From NCBI RefSeq assembly GCF_019793465.1, contig NZ_JAILYJ010000014.1, positions 141,317-205,316 of the forward strand: a stretch of 64,000 nt of DNA, given 5' to 3'. Under the pieces are notes generated by a model. The model made no database searches and was not told the origin of the DNA. It was given only the letters and a program-made list of their open reading frames with translations. A program made the translations under genes and the position numbers. Of the stretch, positions 9,651-18,617 are shown piece by piece. The stretch comes from Rhizobium croatiense (lineage in GTDB: Bacteria > Pseudomonadota > Alphaproteobacteria > Rhizobiales > Rhizobiaceae). Each line of letters begins with the position of its first letter. Position 1 is the stretch's first letter.

Positions 9651-10793
9651 TCAACGTGCGAGCGTCAGCCAATCGCCGATCGTTGTCCCAAAATGTCGCA
9701 TGGAACGTGTTGCGGGAATGGCCGGGCGCTCGGTGGCGTTGGTCTTTCGGACTTCACGCGGGCTGAGCCCGAATTCATGGCTGAAGGCGCGTGTGAAATT
9801 GGCTGCAACGTCGAAGCCGGCGGCCTCGGCAATCTCCGAGATCGGCCTGTTGTCGGTCGGGTTGGTAAGATCCGCATATGCCTGCAGCAATCGACGTTTG
9901 CGAATGTAATTGAAGACGCCCCCGCTCGTTTCGAACAATTGGTAGAGCCGCGTCCGCGAGATGCCCAGCGCACGGCACATGACCTCAGGCGTCAAGCTAT
10001 CTGAATGAAGATTGAGGTGAATATAGCGATGCGCCCGCTCCATCAGCCCCATATTGGCCTGATCCTGAGCGCGATCCAAACTTGTGGACGATGCAGCGCA
10101 TGCAACGACCATATCGCCGATCGTCCGTATGATCCGCGGCGCCTCCTCCACCGTCAAATTGCTGAGGTTCGCTTCCAGGCCGTTGATATAGCTGACGAGC
10201 AATTCAGCCAGGCTGCCGGAGAGGACGGTGTTGTTGGCGTTCTGCAGCAGGCTCGCATCATGGGTCAACAATTCATAGGGCAGGAAAACGAGCACAGCGA
10301 CCGAATCGGTCATCCGCCCGCGGTACGGATAACCAAGCGACCTGAAAAATATCTCACCCGGGCCGGTCTCCGTTACATGGCGATTGGCCTCGGTCCAGGC
10401 CCGGCCGCTGCGCAGTACGCCGACATTCCAGTGATCGATTGGGCTCGATCGCAGCATGGCCTGATCGCGAATATAGCTGCATGCCTGCACGCGCTGCTGG
10501 ACGATGAGGATATCGCCGAGATGCCAGCCGGTCTGTTCCGCAAGAAAACCGTCGTCCTCTGATTTTCCGTCCGGCAGATGAACATCCACAAGCGGCGCCA
10601 TGTGGGATCGCCAGGACTGGAACTGTTCTTTCGGCGGCAGGTCTTGCGTCGAAAATCGCAACGGCACCAGTGCCGGCGGAACGTCCGCCCGATGTTCTTT
10701 CTGCGGGGACGGTTCGCGCGGCCAGCGCCGCCGCTCCAAATGGGCCGGCCACTCCCGTCCAGCAGCGGGGTCATCTCCAGACTCCGTAACCAT
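9651..10793 (-). CDS. AraC-family transcriptional regulator (AraC_binding_2 type)
   Basis: 380-residue regulator. The N-terminal ~190 residues resemble the AraC-binding-like domain of the FeaR/NahR-type AraC group (RFSTQDLPPKEQFQSWRSHM; SPIDHWNVGVLRSG), and the C-terminal ~100 hold two helix-turn-helices (ALGISRTRLYQLFETSGG and ISEIAEAAGFDVAANFTRAF). The start at 10793 is chosen because GGAGG lies 6 bases upstream; ATG codons farther up lack one. Effector and targets unknown; the nearest other gene is a possible small ORF at 11149 on the opposite strand. Confidence 0.85.
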   Translation of the reverse strand: MVTESGDDPAAGREWPAHLERRRWPREPSPQKEHRADVPPALVPLRFSTQDLPPKEQFQSWRSHMAPLVDVHLPDGKSEDDGFLAEQTGWHLGDILIVQQRVQACSYIRDQAMLRSSPIDHWNVGVLRSGRAWTEANRHVTETGPGEIFFRSLGYPYRGRMTDSVAVLVFLPYELLTHDASLLQNANNTVLSGSLAELLVSYINGLEANLSNLTVEEAPRIIRTIGDMVVACAASSTSLDRAQDQANMGLMERAHRYIHLNLHSDSLTPEVMCRALGISRTRLYQLFETSGGVFNYIRKRRLLQAYADLTNPTDNRPISEIAEAAGFDVAANFTRAFSHEFGLSPREVRKTNATERPAIPATRSMRHFGTTIGDWLTLAR

Positions 10794-11028
10794 CCAATTC
10801 CTCCAGCGCATAGCCGATCCGGGGCTGTTGAAACTGAAGCAAGCAATCGTTTTCGCGGCTGAAACGTCCGCGCAACCCGTCCGATGGAACCGAATCGACT
10901 GAAGCTCTACGTGCATAAGCTAATTATCATATTCCTATGCGAGCAGAAATGGACGCACCGATAATTTTCAGGATGCGGCGATAACGACAATTGCGTCCTG
11001 TTGCTGTATCTAATTAAGCAATGGTTAA

Positions 11029-11046
11029 TTCCGAAAACGTTCGGAA
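11029..11046. promoter_or_regulatory. Inverted repeat TTCCGAA-AACG-TTCGGAA
   Basis: A perfect 7-bp inverted repeat with a 4-base spacer in the ~355-base gap (10794-11148) between the AraC gene and the small ORF at 11149. It could be an operator for either direction. Apart from this the gap is AT-rich and holds nothing else recognisable. Confidence 0.35.
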
Positions 11047-11148
11047 ATTCCAAAAAGCTCACTTGCCGGTGCAATGCAGTTTCAAAGCACCCTCAACGTG
11101 AAACGACACTTATTCAAAACAAAAAATGCGAGAACAGGAGGATAGGTC

Positions 11149-11319
11149 GTGAGCTATCTGGGCAATATTCGTGCGCGCTTTGCGCGAGCGTACCCTTACG
11201 ACAGCAGTTCTTATCCGCACAACCATCAGGCACCAGGAAAAATTCCTATCGCCGATCGTGCGGGTTTCCCCTGCTCACATTCATGCGAGACGCTCCTGAG
11301 GCCGGACATCGGCAATTGA
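11149..11319 (+). CDS. Possible small protein, 56 residues
   Basis: Not recognised. A GTG start is preceded by a perfect AGGAGG with 7-base spacing (11136-11141), the main reason to take the frame seriously. The product starts VSYLGNIRARFARAYPYDSS and is Tyr/Pro/His-rich in the middle, with two Cys near the C-terminus (FPCSHSCETLL). No membrane segment is evident. It could equally be a chance frame behind a chance Shine-Dalgarno. Confidence 0.3.
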   Translation: MSYLGNIRARFARAYPYDSSSYPHNHQAPGKIPIADRAGFPCSHSCETLLRPDIGN

Positions 11320-11457
11320 TGGCGCGCGAAGGGTTGCGCGCGGCCGAGGCTGTCTGTGTCGATGCGTAATGAGCCCGAGGCTTGCACGCAACCCTTACCA
11401 TATCCACCCACTGGCGAATTTTTGCGACGCTGCCCATGTGGCAGAATGGAGGCTAAG

Positions 11458-11658
11458 ATGACTACCGCATGTGATGAGGAACATATCGAATTGAAGCCGC
11501 TTTCGAGCTGCAGACGAGAGGTCGAAGTCGCAATGGTTGAGATGCTCGTCAGTTTGCAAAAACATGGATGGTCGGCTGCGGAATTGGCATTGGCGCTCGC
11601 AGATGCCTCCGAAGATCTCGTCATGCTGATCGCGACCAAAAAGCTTCGACCGAATTAA
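11458..11658 (+). CDS. Small hypothetical protein with GWS-helix motif (66 residues)
   Basis: 66-residue acidic, helical protein. The ATG at 11458 follows GGAGG by 5 bases; a longer upstream frame is rejected for lack of a better start. The C-terminal half, HGWSAAELALALADASEDL, resembles the small protein encoded on the other strand at 11973-12197 (AGWSPDEATEALAALRLQD), suggesting a small paralogous family with a conserved G-W-S-x-x-E helix. Function unknown; no Cys or transmembrane signature that would hint at a role. Confidence 0.6.
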   Translation: MTTACDEEHIELKPLSSCRREVEVAMVEMLVSLQKHGWSAAELALALADASEDLVMLIATKKLRPN

Positions 11659-11715
11659 TGCATCCCGCCCGGAAGTGTGCAGAGCCGGGATAACGACATG
11701 CATCAAAATAAAGGG

Positions 11716-11759
11716 CTAAAGCGCGTCGCATGAATCATATTTGACGCGACGCGCTTTAG
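11716..11759. repeat. Palindromic interspersed repeat with 14-bp arms
   Basis: CTAAAGCGCGTCGC at 11716-11729 is exactly complementary to GCGACGCGCTTTAG at 11746-11759, with a 16-base loop. The AAAGCGCGTCGC arm is a type I recognise from rhizobial intergenic repeats, and a related element starts at 54892. No T-run follows, so it is not an obvious terminator. The rest of 11660-11972 holds nothing else supported. Confidence 0.6.
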
Positions 11760-11972
11760 AAAGATGATCGTGATCGCAGCTGTCTCAATGAGACGGCAGC
11801 ACTGTCAGGCGCGGCGCGCGATATCCATTACATCAATCGCCGCGCCGGAGATGGATAGCGACGGTCGGATCGTACACGAGCGGGATTGATCGTCCGCAAA
11901 GATGAGATCGACCAAGCAGCGGCCGCGATCCTAAGATATCGACCACCCGATCTCGTCGATTTTGTCTCGAAC

Positions 11973-12197
11973 TTACTGACCGGTTCGTTCGTCGAGGATG
12001 GAGAGTGCGTCCTGCAGTCTGAGCGCCGCCAGCGCTTCCGTTGCCTCATCAGGAGACCATCCTGCTTCCAGCGCTGCGGAGAGAACGAGCGATTCCGTTT
12101 GAAGCTCGAGCTTTTCATAAAGCGGCTCGATGGCTTCGCGGGCGGTGACAACGTGCTGGTCGGGCGGAGTGATGGGTGTCGCAGCAACCGTCGGCAT
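11973..12197 (-). CDS. Small hypothetical protein with GWS-helix motif (74 residues)
   Basis: 74-residue protein, start at 12197 with GGAGGAG 5 bases before the ATG. It begins MPTVAATPITPPDQHVVTA, then a predicted helical region with AGWSPDEATEALAALRLQD. The same G-W-S-x-x-E pattern occurs in the 66-residue protein encoded about 300 bp away on the other strand. The two genes converge on a palindromic repeat. Function unknown. Confidence 0.6.
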   Translation of the reverse strand: MPTVAATPITPPDQHVVTAREAIEPLYEKLELQTESLVLSAALEAGWSPDEATEALAALRLQDALSILDERTGQ

Positions 12198-12445
12198 AAT
12201 GCTCCTCCTTTTGAACACTAAGGTTCGAAACCCAATTGCAGGCATGCTTGTTCCGTTCACAATCGCATTTTCAGCCTTATCACGGCTGACGAAAACTGTT
12301 CCGAACTCTGGACGGTCGCAACTCGCCCGTCCTCGGCGTCTCTGGGGTCGCAGCGAAACCTTCGCGCGATGAACGAACGCACAGGCTACCGCACAATTGC
12401 CGAAAGCGGAAGCGACTTGCGGTAATCATCGAACAAAGGTCGCCG

Positions 12446-13258
12446 CTATGACGCGCGCCGCACCATCTGGCGAAATTTCCTCCATTTCAGAAAGGCGCGA
12501 ATGATGATGGCCGGCGGGATCTTCCTGTGGTCGCCGACCGTTCCCTGCCTGGCGAACGTCGCGTTCGGGTCGAGCAGAAAGGCGACCAGGAGGCTTGAGT
12601 TCTTCGCCTCCGCTTCGAGCCTGGCATCAGATAAATGCAGTCCCTGCTCGCCTTCGGCAAAGCTCTGCCCGTCGGCGACGACGGCGCCGCTGAAGACGTA
12701 GAAATAGAGATCCCTGCCTTGCCTGTGCGGGAATTCCGCTCGTGCGCCCGCGTCCAGCCGGATATCGAAGATGTCGACGGCGCTGCGGACATAAAACGGC
12801 GCGCCCTCCCCTTGCGGGCCGACCAGATGTCGCCAGACGTTCGCTGTGGCCGCGGGGATCGGGCCGTATTGAATGTTCGGATCGAGACCGGCCGCTCGCG
12901 GACGGATGAGGATCTGCAGCATGCGCAGCGGCGGATCGGAGGCCAGCGTCTCCTCGGAATGCCAGAAGCCTGTTCCGGCATTCATCACCATCAGATGGTT
13001 GCGGTCGACGACCAGCCGGCCGGTGGCCTTGTCGTCGTGGCGCATCACGCCTTCCGGCACCCAGGAGACGATCTCGTCGTCCCTGTGCTCGTGCATCGCG
13101 ATCAGGCGGCCGGGGACCAGGAGGGATTCGACGACCATGGCGAGAGGGCCGTAGCCGTGATCGCGCGGTTTCGGCTTCAGCCATCCCGGCATGTTGACGT
13201 GCGCGACGAAGCCTCCCGCATCCCGCACCACGAATGTTCGTTCGCCCTTGAGCAGCAT
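12446..13258 (-). CDS. Pirin-family protein
   Basis: 270-residue bicupin. The N-terminal cupin contains the pirin metal-site pattern HEHRDDEIVSWVPEG, then NAGTGFWHSEE with the conserved His-Ser-Glu. Pirins bind Fe or Ni; bacterial members include quercetin 2,3-dioxygenases such as YhhW, but most have no proven substrate. The start is set at 13258, where GGAGG lies 5 bases before ATG; an ATG at 13270 would add four residues. It is divergent from the DUF606 transporter genes, 201 bp away. Confidence 0.8.
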   Translation of the reverse strand: MLLKGERTFVVRDAGGFVAHVNMPGWLKPKPRDHGYGPLAMVVESLLVPGRLIAMHEHRDDEIVSWVPEGVMRHDDKATGRLVVDRNHLMVMNAGTGFWHSEETLASDPPLRMLQILIRPRAAGLDPNIQYGPIPAATANVWRHLVGPQGEGAPFYVRSAVDIFDIRLDAGARAEFPHRQGRDLYFYVFSGAVVADGQSFAEGEQGLHLSDARLEAEAKNSSLLVAFLLDPNATFARQGTVGDHRKIPPAIIIRAFLKWRKFRQMVRRAS

Positions 13259-13459
13259 CGCGTCCTCCATGCCTGCCAGGCTGTGACGACCCCAACTCTC
13301 CGCCGAAAGATGCGTGAGAACGCCTGCTGCCATCAATCGAACATCTGCGCCGGGGGGCAACAGGCAGACGGCGGTAATCGTCTTGCTGACGATGCCGATG
13401 AATGGCCTTAGTGGCAATCTGAAAACATCCGCCGCAACGATTCGCTGACGGGAGCTCCA

Positions 13460-13945
13460 ATGACCATCGACGCCGCACGAAATCCGCATCCGATCTACTT
13501 TGCCGGCGCTTTTGCCACGGGTGGCCTCCTGACTTTCATGGTGCACCTGAACGGCGAGCTGGCACGCTATGGGAATCCGCTGTTTTCGTCCTGGACCGCG
13601 CACGGCACCGGCATCATCGCCGCCGTCATTCTTCTCTTGCTGGTTCCCCGGCGGCGCAGGCCGACGCCGGAACAAAGCCTGCGCGCGCCTCTATGGGCCT
13701 ACCTCGGCGGGCTCTCCGGCGCGGCAACGGTCATGCTGACCTCGACGACGGTCAACTCCCCGCTCGGGCTCTCCGGAACCCTGGCTTTGGGGCTGGCAGG
13801 CCAGGTCGTCTTCAGCCTCGCGGCCGACAGCTGGGGGCTGTTCGGCCTGCAAAAGCGCCATCCCGATAGACGTGATATCGCGGCGCTCGGCCTGGTCGTT
13901 ACGGGAGCGGCACTGATCATATTGTTCGGGCGAGGTGCGGCGTGA
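13460..13945 (+). CDS. DUF606/YdcZ-type membrane protein, subunit 1
   Basis: 161-residue protein with about five hydrophobic helices and the DUF606 pattern of the drug/metabolite transporter superfamily (AYLGGLSGAATVMLTST; LSGTLALGLAGQVVFSL). It overlaps the next gene by 4 bases (GTGA), so the two short proteins are probably translated together and form a heterodimeric transporter, as paired small DMT proteins do. Substrate unknown. Confidence 0.75.
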   Translation: MTIDAARNPHPIYFAGAFATGGLLTFMVHLNGELARYGNPLFSSWTAHGTGIIAAVILLLLVPRRRRPTPEQSLRAPLWAYLGGLSGAATVMLTSTTVNSPLGLSGTLALGLAGQVVFSLAADSWGLFGLQKRHPDRRDIAALGLVVTGAALIILFGRGAA

Positions 13946-14382
13946 CGTTCTTCGTTCTCCTCGCTTGCCTCGGCGGCGTGCTCGTCGGCCTCAGTCGTCA
14001 GCTGAATGGGCGGTTGAGCATCTCGACGACACCGCTGATCGCATCCTTCTGGAATCACGCCGTCGGCTTTGCCGCACTGACCTGCCTCGGCCTCTTCGTC
14101 GGCGGCCTGCTTCCTGCGGGTGCCGCCGAGGCGCCCTGGTATGCATATCTCGGCGGTCCGCTCGGCGTTGTCTTCGTGGCGGCCGGCAGCTGGGCGATTG
14201 CGCGGATCGGCGCGGTCAATTCGGCTCTCCTGATCATCGGCGGGCAGATGGTCACGGGAGTGGCGTTTGATTATATCAGTGCCGTGCCGGCCTCCTTCTG
14301 GGCGAACGCCGGCGGAATTCTCCTCATCGTCGGCGGAATGATGGTCAGCCGGGGACGGGGCAAGGTCGACCGTTCGCAATAG
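13942..14382 (+). CDS. DUF606/YdcZ-type membrane protein, subunit 2
   Basis: 146-residue protein with about five transmembrane segments; AYLGGPLGVVFVAAGSWAIA and NSALLIIGGQMVTGVAFDY align in character with the first subunit. It starts at a GTG overlapping the upstream stop codon, indicating translational coupling. Likely partner of the preceding protein. The gene converges on the dienelactone hydrolase gene. Confidence 0.75.
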   Translation: MTFFVLLACLGGVLVGLSRQLNGRLSISTTPLIASFWNHAVGFAALTCLGLFVGGLLPAGAAEAPWYAYLGGPLGVVFVAAGSWAIARIGAVNSALLIIGGQMVTGVAFDYISAVPASFWANAGGILLIVGGMMVSRGRGKVDRSQ

Positions 14383-14443
14383 CCGGACACGACGTATGCC
14401 AGTCGGCGGGGATCGTTCCCCGCCGCGTCAGGGCGCTGCATAT

Positions 14444-15331
14444 TCAAACAAGGTATTTGGTAAACCAATCGACCGTCCGCTGCCAGGCGAGCTTGGCGGC
14501 CGCTTCGTCGTAGCGCGGCGTGGTATCATTGTGGAAGCCGTGATTGACGTCGGGATAGATATGGGCCTCATAGGTTTTGCCGGCCGATTTCAGCGCCGCT
14601 TCGTAGGCCGGCCAGCCTTCGTTGATGCCCTTGTCCAGCCCGGCATAGTGGATCAGCAGCGGCGCCTTGATCTTCGGCACGTCCTCGGCGCGCGGCTGCC
14701 GGCCGTAGAACGGCACGGCGGCGGCAAGCTCGGGATAGGCGACCGCCGCGGCGTTGGCGACCCCGCCGCCGTAGCAGAAGCCGACGATGCCGACCTTGCC
14801 GGTGGTGAGGTCGCTCTTCATCAGAAACTCGACCGCCGCGAAGAAGTCGTTCATCAGCTTTTCCGGGTCGACCTTCTGCTGAAGCTCGCGCCCCTTTTCG
14901 TCATTGCCGGGGTAGCCGCCGACCGAGGTGAGGCCGTCGGGCGCAAGCGCGATGAAGCCGGCTTTCGCCACCCGCCGCGCGACATCCTCGATATAGGGGT
15001 TGAGGCCTCTGTTCTCATGCACGACCACGACGGCGGCGACCTTGCCGGTGGCGTTTTTGGGGCGGACGAGATAGCCGCGGACATCGCCGTTTCCCTTCGG
15101 CGAGGGATAGGTGATGTATTCGGCGGAGATATCCGGATCGGTGGCCTCGACCTGGGTCGCCAGCGCATAATTCGGGCTCAGCGACGCCAGAATGGCGGCT
15201 GCGGTCACGCCGCCGACGGCGAATTTGCCGGCGCGGTCGAGAAACTCGCGCTTGGTGATCCTCCCATGCGCGTAATAATCGTAGAGTTCGAGCAGTTCCT
15301 GTGGGAAATCCTTGGCTGTCATGCGGGTCAT
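14444..15331 (-). CDS. Dienelactone hydrolase family protein, probably Tat-exported
   Basis: 295-residue alpha/beta hydrolase. The DLH catalytic triad is visible: nucleophile Cys186 in GFCYGGG, Asp233 (YAGLDKG) and His264 (DVNHGFHND). Residues 26-60 (TKREFLDRAGKFAVGG, hydrophobic stretch, then YALA) resemble a twin-arginine signal in which the first Arg is Lys, so export by Tat is possible but not certain. The ATG at 15331 follows AGGAGGAG. Substrate unknown; the family cleaves lactones and related esters. Confidence 0.8.
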   Translation of the reverse strand: MTRMTAKDFPQELLELYDYYAHGRITKREFLDRAGKFAVGGVTAAAILASLSPNYALATQVEATDPDISAEYITYPSPKGNGDVRGYLVRPKNATGKVAAVVVVHENRGLNPYIEDVARRVAKAGFIALAPDGLTSVGGYPGNDEKGRELQQKVDPEKLMNDFFAAVEFLMKSDLTTGKVGIVGFCYGGGVANAAAVAYPELAAAVPFYGRQPRAEDVPKIKAPLLIHYAGLDKGINEGWPAYEAALKSAGKTYEAHIYPDVNHGFHNDTTPRYDEAAAKLAWQRTVDWFTKYLV

Positions 15332-15663
15332 GATGGCTCCTCCTGGCCTCGGCTTCTCGCAGCATCCTACACAGGTAAGCGCGTGGCTCTTTTCAACATT
15401 TCGCGAGATTCGCGTGAGCTTGCCGGCGCGATTGCCGTCAGTTGCAATGAAGCCTGGCCTCGAGCTTCGGGGCTTCAAAAATACGTCTGCTGTATCCGGC
15501 GCCTCCGCATCCGAGCCGATTGAAGCGCCTGAACGGCAGCCGCCTACCGACTTATGAAAATTAATTTCATGCTCGCGTCTTGCGGCCCGTTTTCTATTGA
15601 CGCCTTCCGATTTTTGTCCCAACTTAAAGAAAATAAATTACTTAAATTGGGAACTTGATCGGC
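15332..15663. other. Intergenic spacer, divergent promoters
   Basis: 332 bases between the DLH gene and the sugar ABC operon. The first two thirds hold nothing recognisable. The last 110 bases are AT-rich and contain an inverted repeat at 15555-15569, listed separately, and a T/A-rich stretch before the Gfo/Idh start. Confidence 0.6.
15555..15569. promoter_or_regulatory. Inverted repeat TGAAA-N5-TTTCA, candidate RpiR-type operator
   Basis: TGAAAATTAATTTCA lies 95 bp upstream of the Gfo/Idh start. A near-identical TGAAA-N4-TTTCA element is at 29081-29094 beside the RpiR regulator gene. RpiR/MurR proteins often bind A/T-rich TGAAA...TTTCA palindromes, so one regulator may control both loci. 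Seen by eye; binding is inference. Confidence 0.4.
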
Positions 15664-16821
15664 ATGAAAGTGGGAATCATCGGGCTCGGATTCCGGCTCG
15701 GCTATCTCGGCTATGTCTTCAAAGCGATCGATAGCAGCTTCGAGATCGTCGGCTATGTGGATCCCGATCCCGCCGGCCTTCCCGGTTTGAAGGAAAAGGG
15801 CATTTCCGCCGGCAAGGCCTATGCTTCGCCGGAAGAGCTCATCGCCTCCGAGAAGCTCGATCTGCTGATGATCGGCTCCCCCAATCACATGCATCTCGAT
15901 CACATCAGGCTCGGGCTGCAAGCCGGCCTCAAGGTCTTCTGCGAAAAGCCGATCGTCACGACGATCGCCGAAAGCATTGAGCTTGCCCATCTGATGGCGA
16001 AGTTCGGGCATGAGCGGCTGATGGTCGGCCTCGTGCTGCGCTATTCCCCGCTTTACAAGGATCTGCGCGCCATCCAGGCCGAGGGCAAGCTCGGCCAGAT
16101 CGTCTCGATCGAGGCTTCCGAACATATCGAGCCCTATCACGGCGCCTTCTTCATGCGCGACTGGCGCCGCTACGAGCGCTATTCCGGCAGCTTCATGCTG
16201 GAGAAATGCTGCCACGACCTCGACCTTTATAATGGCGTCGTCGGCGCAAGGCCGGAGCGGGTGGCCAGTTTCGGCGGCCGCAAGAGCTTCATTCCGGCCA
16301 ACGACCCGGCCCGCGAGGGCATCAATGACCTGGAGCTTTTCCACCGCAAGCCGAGCGGCTGGATGGGCTCCGACAAGGTTTTCGACAGCGACGCCGATAT
16401 CATCGACTACCAGGTGGCGATCGTCGAATATGAAAATGGCGTCGGCATGAACTTCCACACCAATCTGAACGTGCCCGACCAGTTCCGCCGCTTCGCCATC
16501 ATGGGCTCGCGCGGCATGGCCGAAGGCGATTTCGTGCGCGGCTATCTCGACGTGCACGAGCAGCTGACCGGCAACAAGATCGTCGAAAACAAATATGCCG
16601 CCACCGAACTCTCGCAGCATTACGGCGCCGATGAACAGATGGCGAGCGACCTCTTGGAAAGCGTGCGCACCGGGCTCGAGCTGCCGGTGTCCACGCTGAA
16701 CGCGCTCGAAGCCGGCATCCTGGCGCTGGCGATGGACGAAGCGAGGATGAAGAAAACCGTCGTCGACCTGCGTCCCATTTGGGACCGCTTCGACGAAGCC
16801 CTTCACGCAAGAGCGGCTTGA
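15664..16821 (+). CDS. Gfo/Idh/MocA-family NAD(P)-dependent oxidoreductase
   Basis: 385-residue enzyme. The N-terminal Rossmann fold has GIIGLGFRLG, and the family's EKP motif (FCEKPIVTT), which carries the catalytic-site Lys, is intact near residue 100. C-terminal residues supply the substrate-binding sheet (EKCCHDLDLYNG with the conserved His-Asp). The ATG at 15664 is preferred to a TTG at 15655. It leads the operon of a CUT1 sugar ABC transporter (13 bp before the first permease), so it probably oxidises the imported sugar or sugar derivative; which sugar cannot be told. Confidence 0.85.
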   Translation: MKVGIIGLGFRLGYLGYVFKAIDSSFEIVGYVDPDPAGLPGLKEKGISAGKAYASPEELIASEKLDLLMIGSPNHMHLDHIRLGLQAGLKVFCEKPIVTTIAESIELAHLMAKFGHERLMVGLVLRYSPLYKDLRAIQAEGKLGQIVSIEASEHIEPYHGAFFMRDWRRYERYSGSFMLEKCCHDLDLYNGVVGARPERVASFGGRKSFIPANDPAREGINDLELFHRKPSGWMGSDKVFDSDADIIDYQVAIVEYENGVGMNFHTNLNVPDQFRRFAIMGSRGMAEGDFVRGYLDVHEQLTGNKIVENKYAATELSQHYGADEQMASDLLESVRTGLELPVSTLNALEAGILALAMDEARMKKTVVDLRPIWDRFDEALHARAA

Positions 16822-16834
16822 GGACGGCGGCAAG

Positions 16835-17719
16835 ATGAGTGTCCAAAGAAGCGCCTTCATCTTTGCCTGGATCCTTCTCCTTCCGGCCGTTCTCTATGTT
16901 CTCGCCATCGTCGCCTATCCGCTGGTCGACACCTTCATTCTCTCCTTCACCGATGCGTCGTTGAAGAAGACCACCAATTGGGTCGGCTGGGTCAACTACG
17001 AGAAGATCTTCAACGCCACCTTTGCCGAGGTCATCTTCCGCACCTTCGTCTGGACCTTCTTCTCGGTCGCCCTGAAAATGGTGATCGGCACCTTCGGCGC
17101 CTGCATGCTGAATGCCGCCGTGCCCGGCCGCTCGCTGTTTCGGCTTTTGACCATGCCGCCATGGATCGTGCCGATGGCGATCGGCATCTTCATGTGGGGC
17201 TGGATGTATAATGGCCAGTTCGGGATGATTTCGGGCCTGCTGCAGCGCTTCGGTCTCGTCGACGGGCCGGTCGCCTTCCTCGCCTATGGCAGCACCGCCT
17301 TCTGGGGAACGATCATCACCGACGTCTGGATCGGCGTGCCGCTGGTGACGATCTACTTTCTGGCCGCAATCCAGTCGATCCCGAAGGATCTCTACGAGGC
17401 CGCCTGGACCGACGGCGCCGGCCGCTGGTACCGCTTCCGCCGCATCACCCTGCCGCTGATGGTGCCAGCGATCATCACCATGTCGATGCTGTCTTTGATC
17501 GCCACCTTCAACTCCTTCGACATTATCTGGATCCTGACGCAGGGCGGCCCGAGCGGCGAGACGACGACGATGATCATCGATACCTACCAGACCGCGATCG
17601 GCTCGAAGAAATACGGGGAAGGGGCGGCGCGCGCCGTCTTGATCTGCATCTTCCTGTCGCTCTTCTGCTTCGCCTATTTCCGCGTCACCCGCCGCCTCAA
17701 CCCGGAGAAGCGCGCATGA
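16835..17719 (+). CDS. Sugar ABC transporter permease (CUT1, MalF-type)
   Basis: 294-residue inner-membrane protein with six transmembrane helices. The EAA loop that docks onto the ATPase is clear (YEAAWTDGAGRWYRFRRITL). It begins 13 bp after the dehydrogenase gene and overlaps the second permease gene by 4 bases (ATGA), so the permeases are made together. Substrate specificity is not readable. Confidence 0.9.
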   Translation: MSVQRSAFIFAWILLLPAVLYVLAIVAYPLVDTFILSFTDASLKKTTNWVGWVNYEKIFNATFAEVIFRTFVWTFFSVALKMVIGTFGACMLNAAVPGRSLFRLLTMPPWIVPMAIGIFMWGWMYNGQFGMISGLLQRFGLVDGPVAFLAYGSTAFWGTIITDVWIGVPLVTIYFLAAIQSIPKDLYEAAWTDGAGRWYRFRRITLPLMVPAIITMSMLSLIATFNSFDIIWILTQGGPSGETTTMIIDTYQTAIGSKKYGEGAARAVLICIFLSLFCFAYFRVTRRLNPEKRA

Positions 17720-18573
17720 GCAATGCTGCCATGATCGACCGTTACCGCTGGTGGGAGATCATCCTGATCTATTGCGGCATCGCGCTGTTCCTGTTCTTCG
17801 TGCTGGCGCCCTTCGTCGAGGGCTTCCTGGTGTCGCTGAAGCCGCTCGCCCAACTTTTCTCCTCGCCCTACCGCTTCTGGCCGGAGAACGGCTCGTTCGA
17901 AGCCTACCGGACGATGTGGATCAGCGTGCCGGGTTTCGGGCGCTATATCTTCAACTCCTTCTTCATCTCGATCATCGTCACGCTGATCGTGCTCTGCCTC
18001 GTCATTCCGGCCGCCTATGCCTTCGCCAAGTTCGAATTCAGGGGCATGGGCATCCTGCTCGGCGCCTTCCTGACGGTGAACATGTTCTCCGGCGCGGTGC
18101 TCTTGATCCCGCTCTTCCGGCTGATGCGCAGCATGGGCGTGCTCAACACCTATCTCGCCATGATCGTGCCGGGAGTCGCCTTCCTCATCCCGTCGGCGAT
18201 CTGGCTGCTGCGCACCTATATGATCCGCATTCCCCAGGAACTCAACGAAGCCGCCTATATGGATGGCGCCAGCCACTTCTACACGCTTCGTCGCGTCATC
18301 CTGCCCATCGCGATGCCGGGAATCATCGTCGTCGCCATCACCACCTTCATCGGCGCTTACGCCCAGCAATTCATCTTCGCGCTGACCTTCAACTCGAAGA
18401 CCGAATACATGCCCTTGCCGGTGGGGCTCTTTGCTTACTTCGGCAAGCAGGAGGTCATCTGGAACGAACTGATGGCGGCTTCCTTCGTCGGTATCGCGCC
18501 GGCGATGGTCGTCATCTTCTTCCTTCAGCGTTACCTTGTCGGCGGCCTAACCGCCGGTGCGGTGAAACAATAA
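17716..18573 (+). CDS. Sugar ABC transporter permease (CUT1, MalG-type)
   Basis: 285-residue inner-membrane protein with six helices and the EAA loop NEAAYMDGASHFYTLRRVIL. It overlaps the first permease gene by four bases, and the binding-protein gene follows after 44 bp. The two permeases form the heterodimeric channel of the importer. Confidence 0.9.
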   Translation: MSNAAMIDRYRWWEIILIYCGIALFLFFVLAPFVEGFLVSLKPLAQLFSSPYRFWPENGSFEAYRTMWISVPGFGRYIFNSFFISIIVTLIVLCLVIPAAYAFAKFEFRGMGILLGAFLTVNMFSGAVLLIPLFRLMRSMGVLNTYLAMIVPGVAFLIPSAIWLLRTYMIRIPQELNEAAYMDGASHFYTLRRVILPIAMPGIIVVAITTFIGAYAQQFIFALTFNSKTEYMPLPVGLFAYFGKQEVIWNELMAASFVGIAPAMVVIFFLQRYLVGGLTAGAVKQ

Positions 18574-18617
18574 AAGCAAAAACGAGTGAACAGCTAACCA
18601 AGAATGGGAGTCACGAC

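Noticed and set aside
14396..15523. 375-codon frame on the plus strand opposite the dienelactone hydrolase
   Set aside because: It is antisense to a gene with an intact catalytic triad and export signal; the product is Arg/Gly/Asp-rich shadow sequence typical of GC-rich DNA.
17751..18617. Upstream extension of the sugar-binding protein frame
   Set aside because: Lies inside the second permease gene in another frame; the signal peptide begins at the GTG at 18618.
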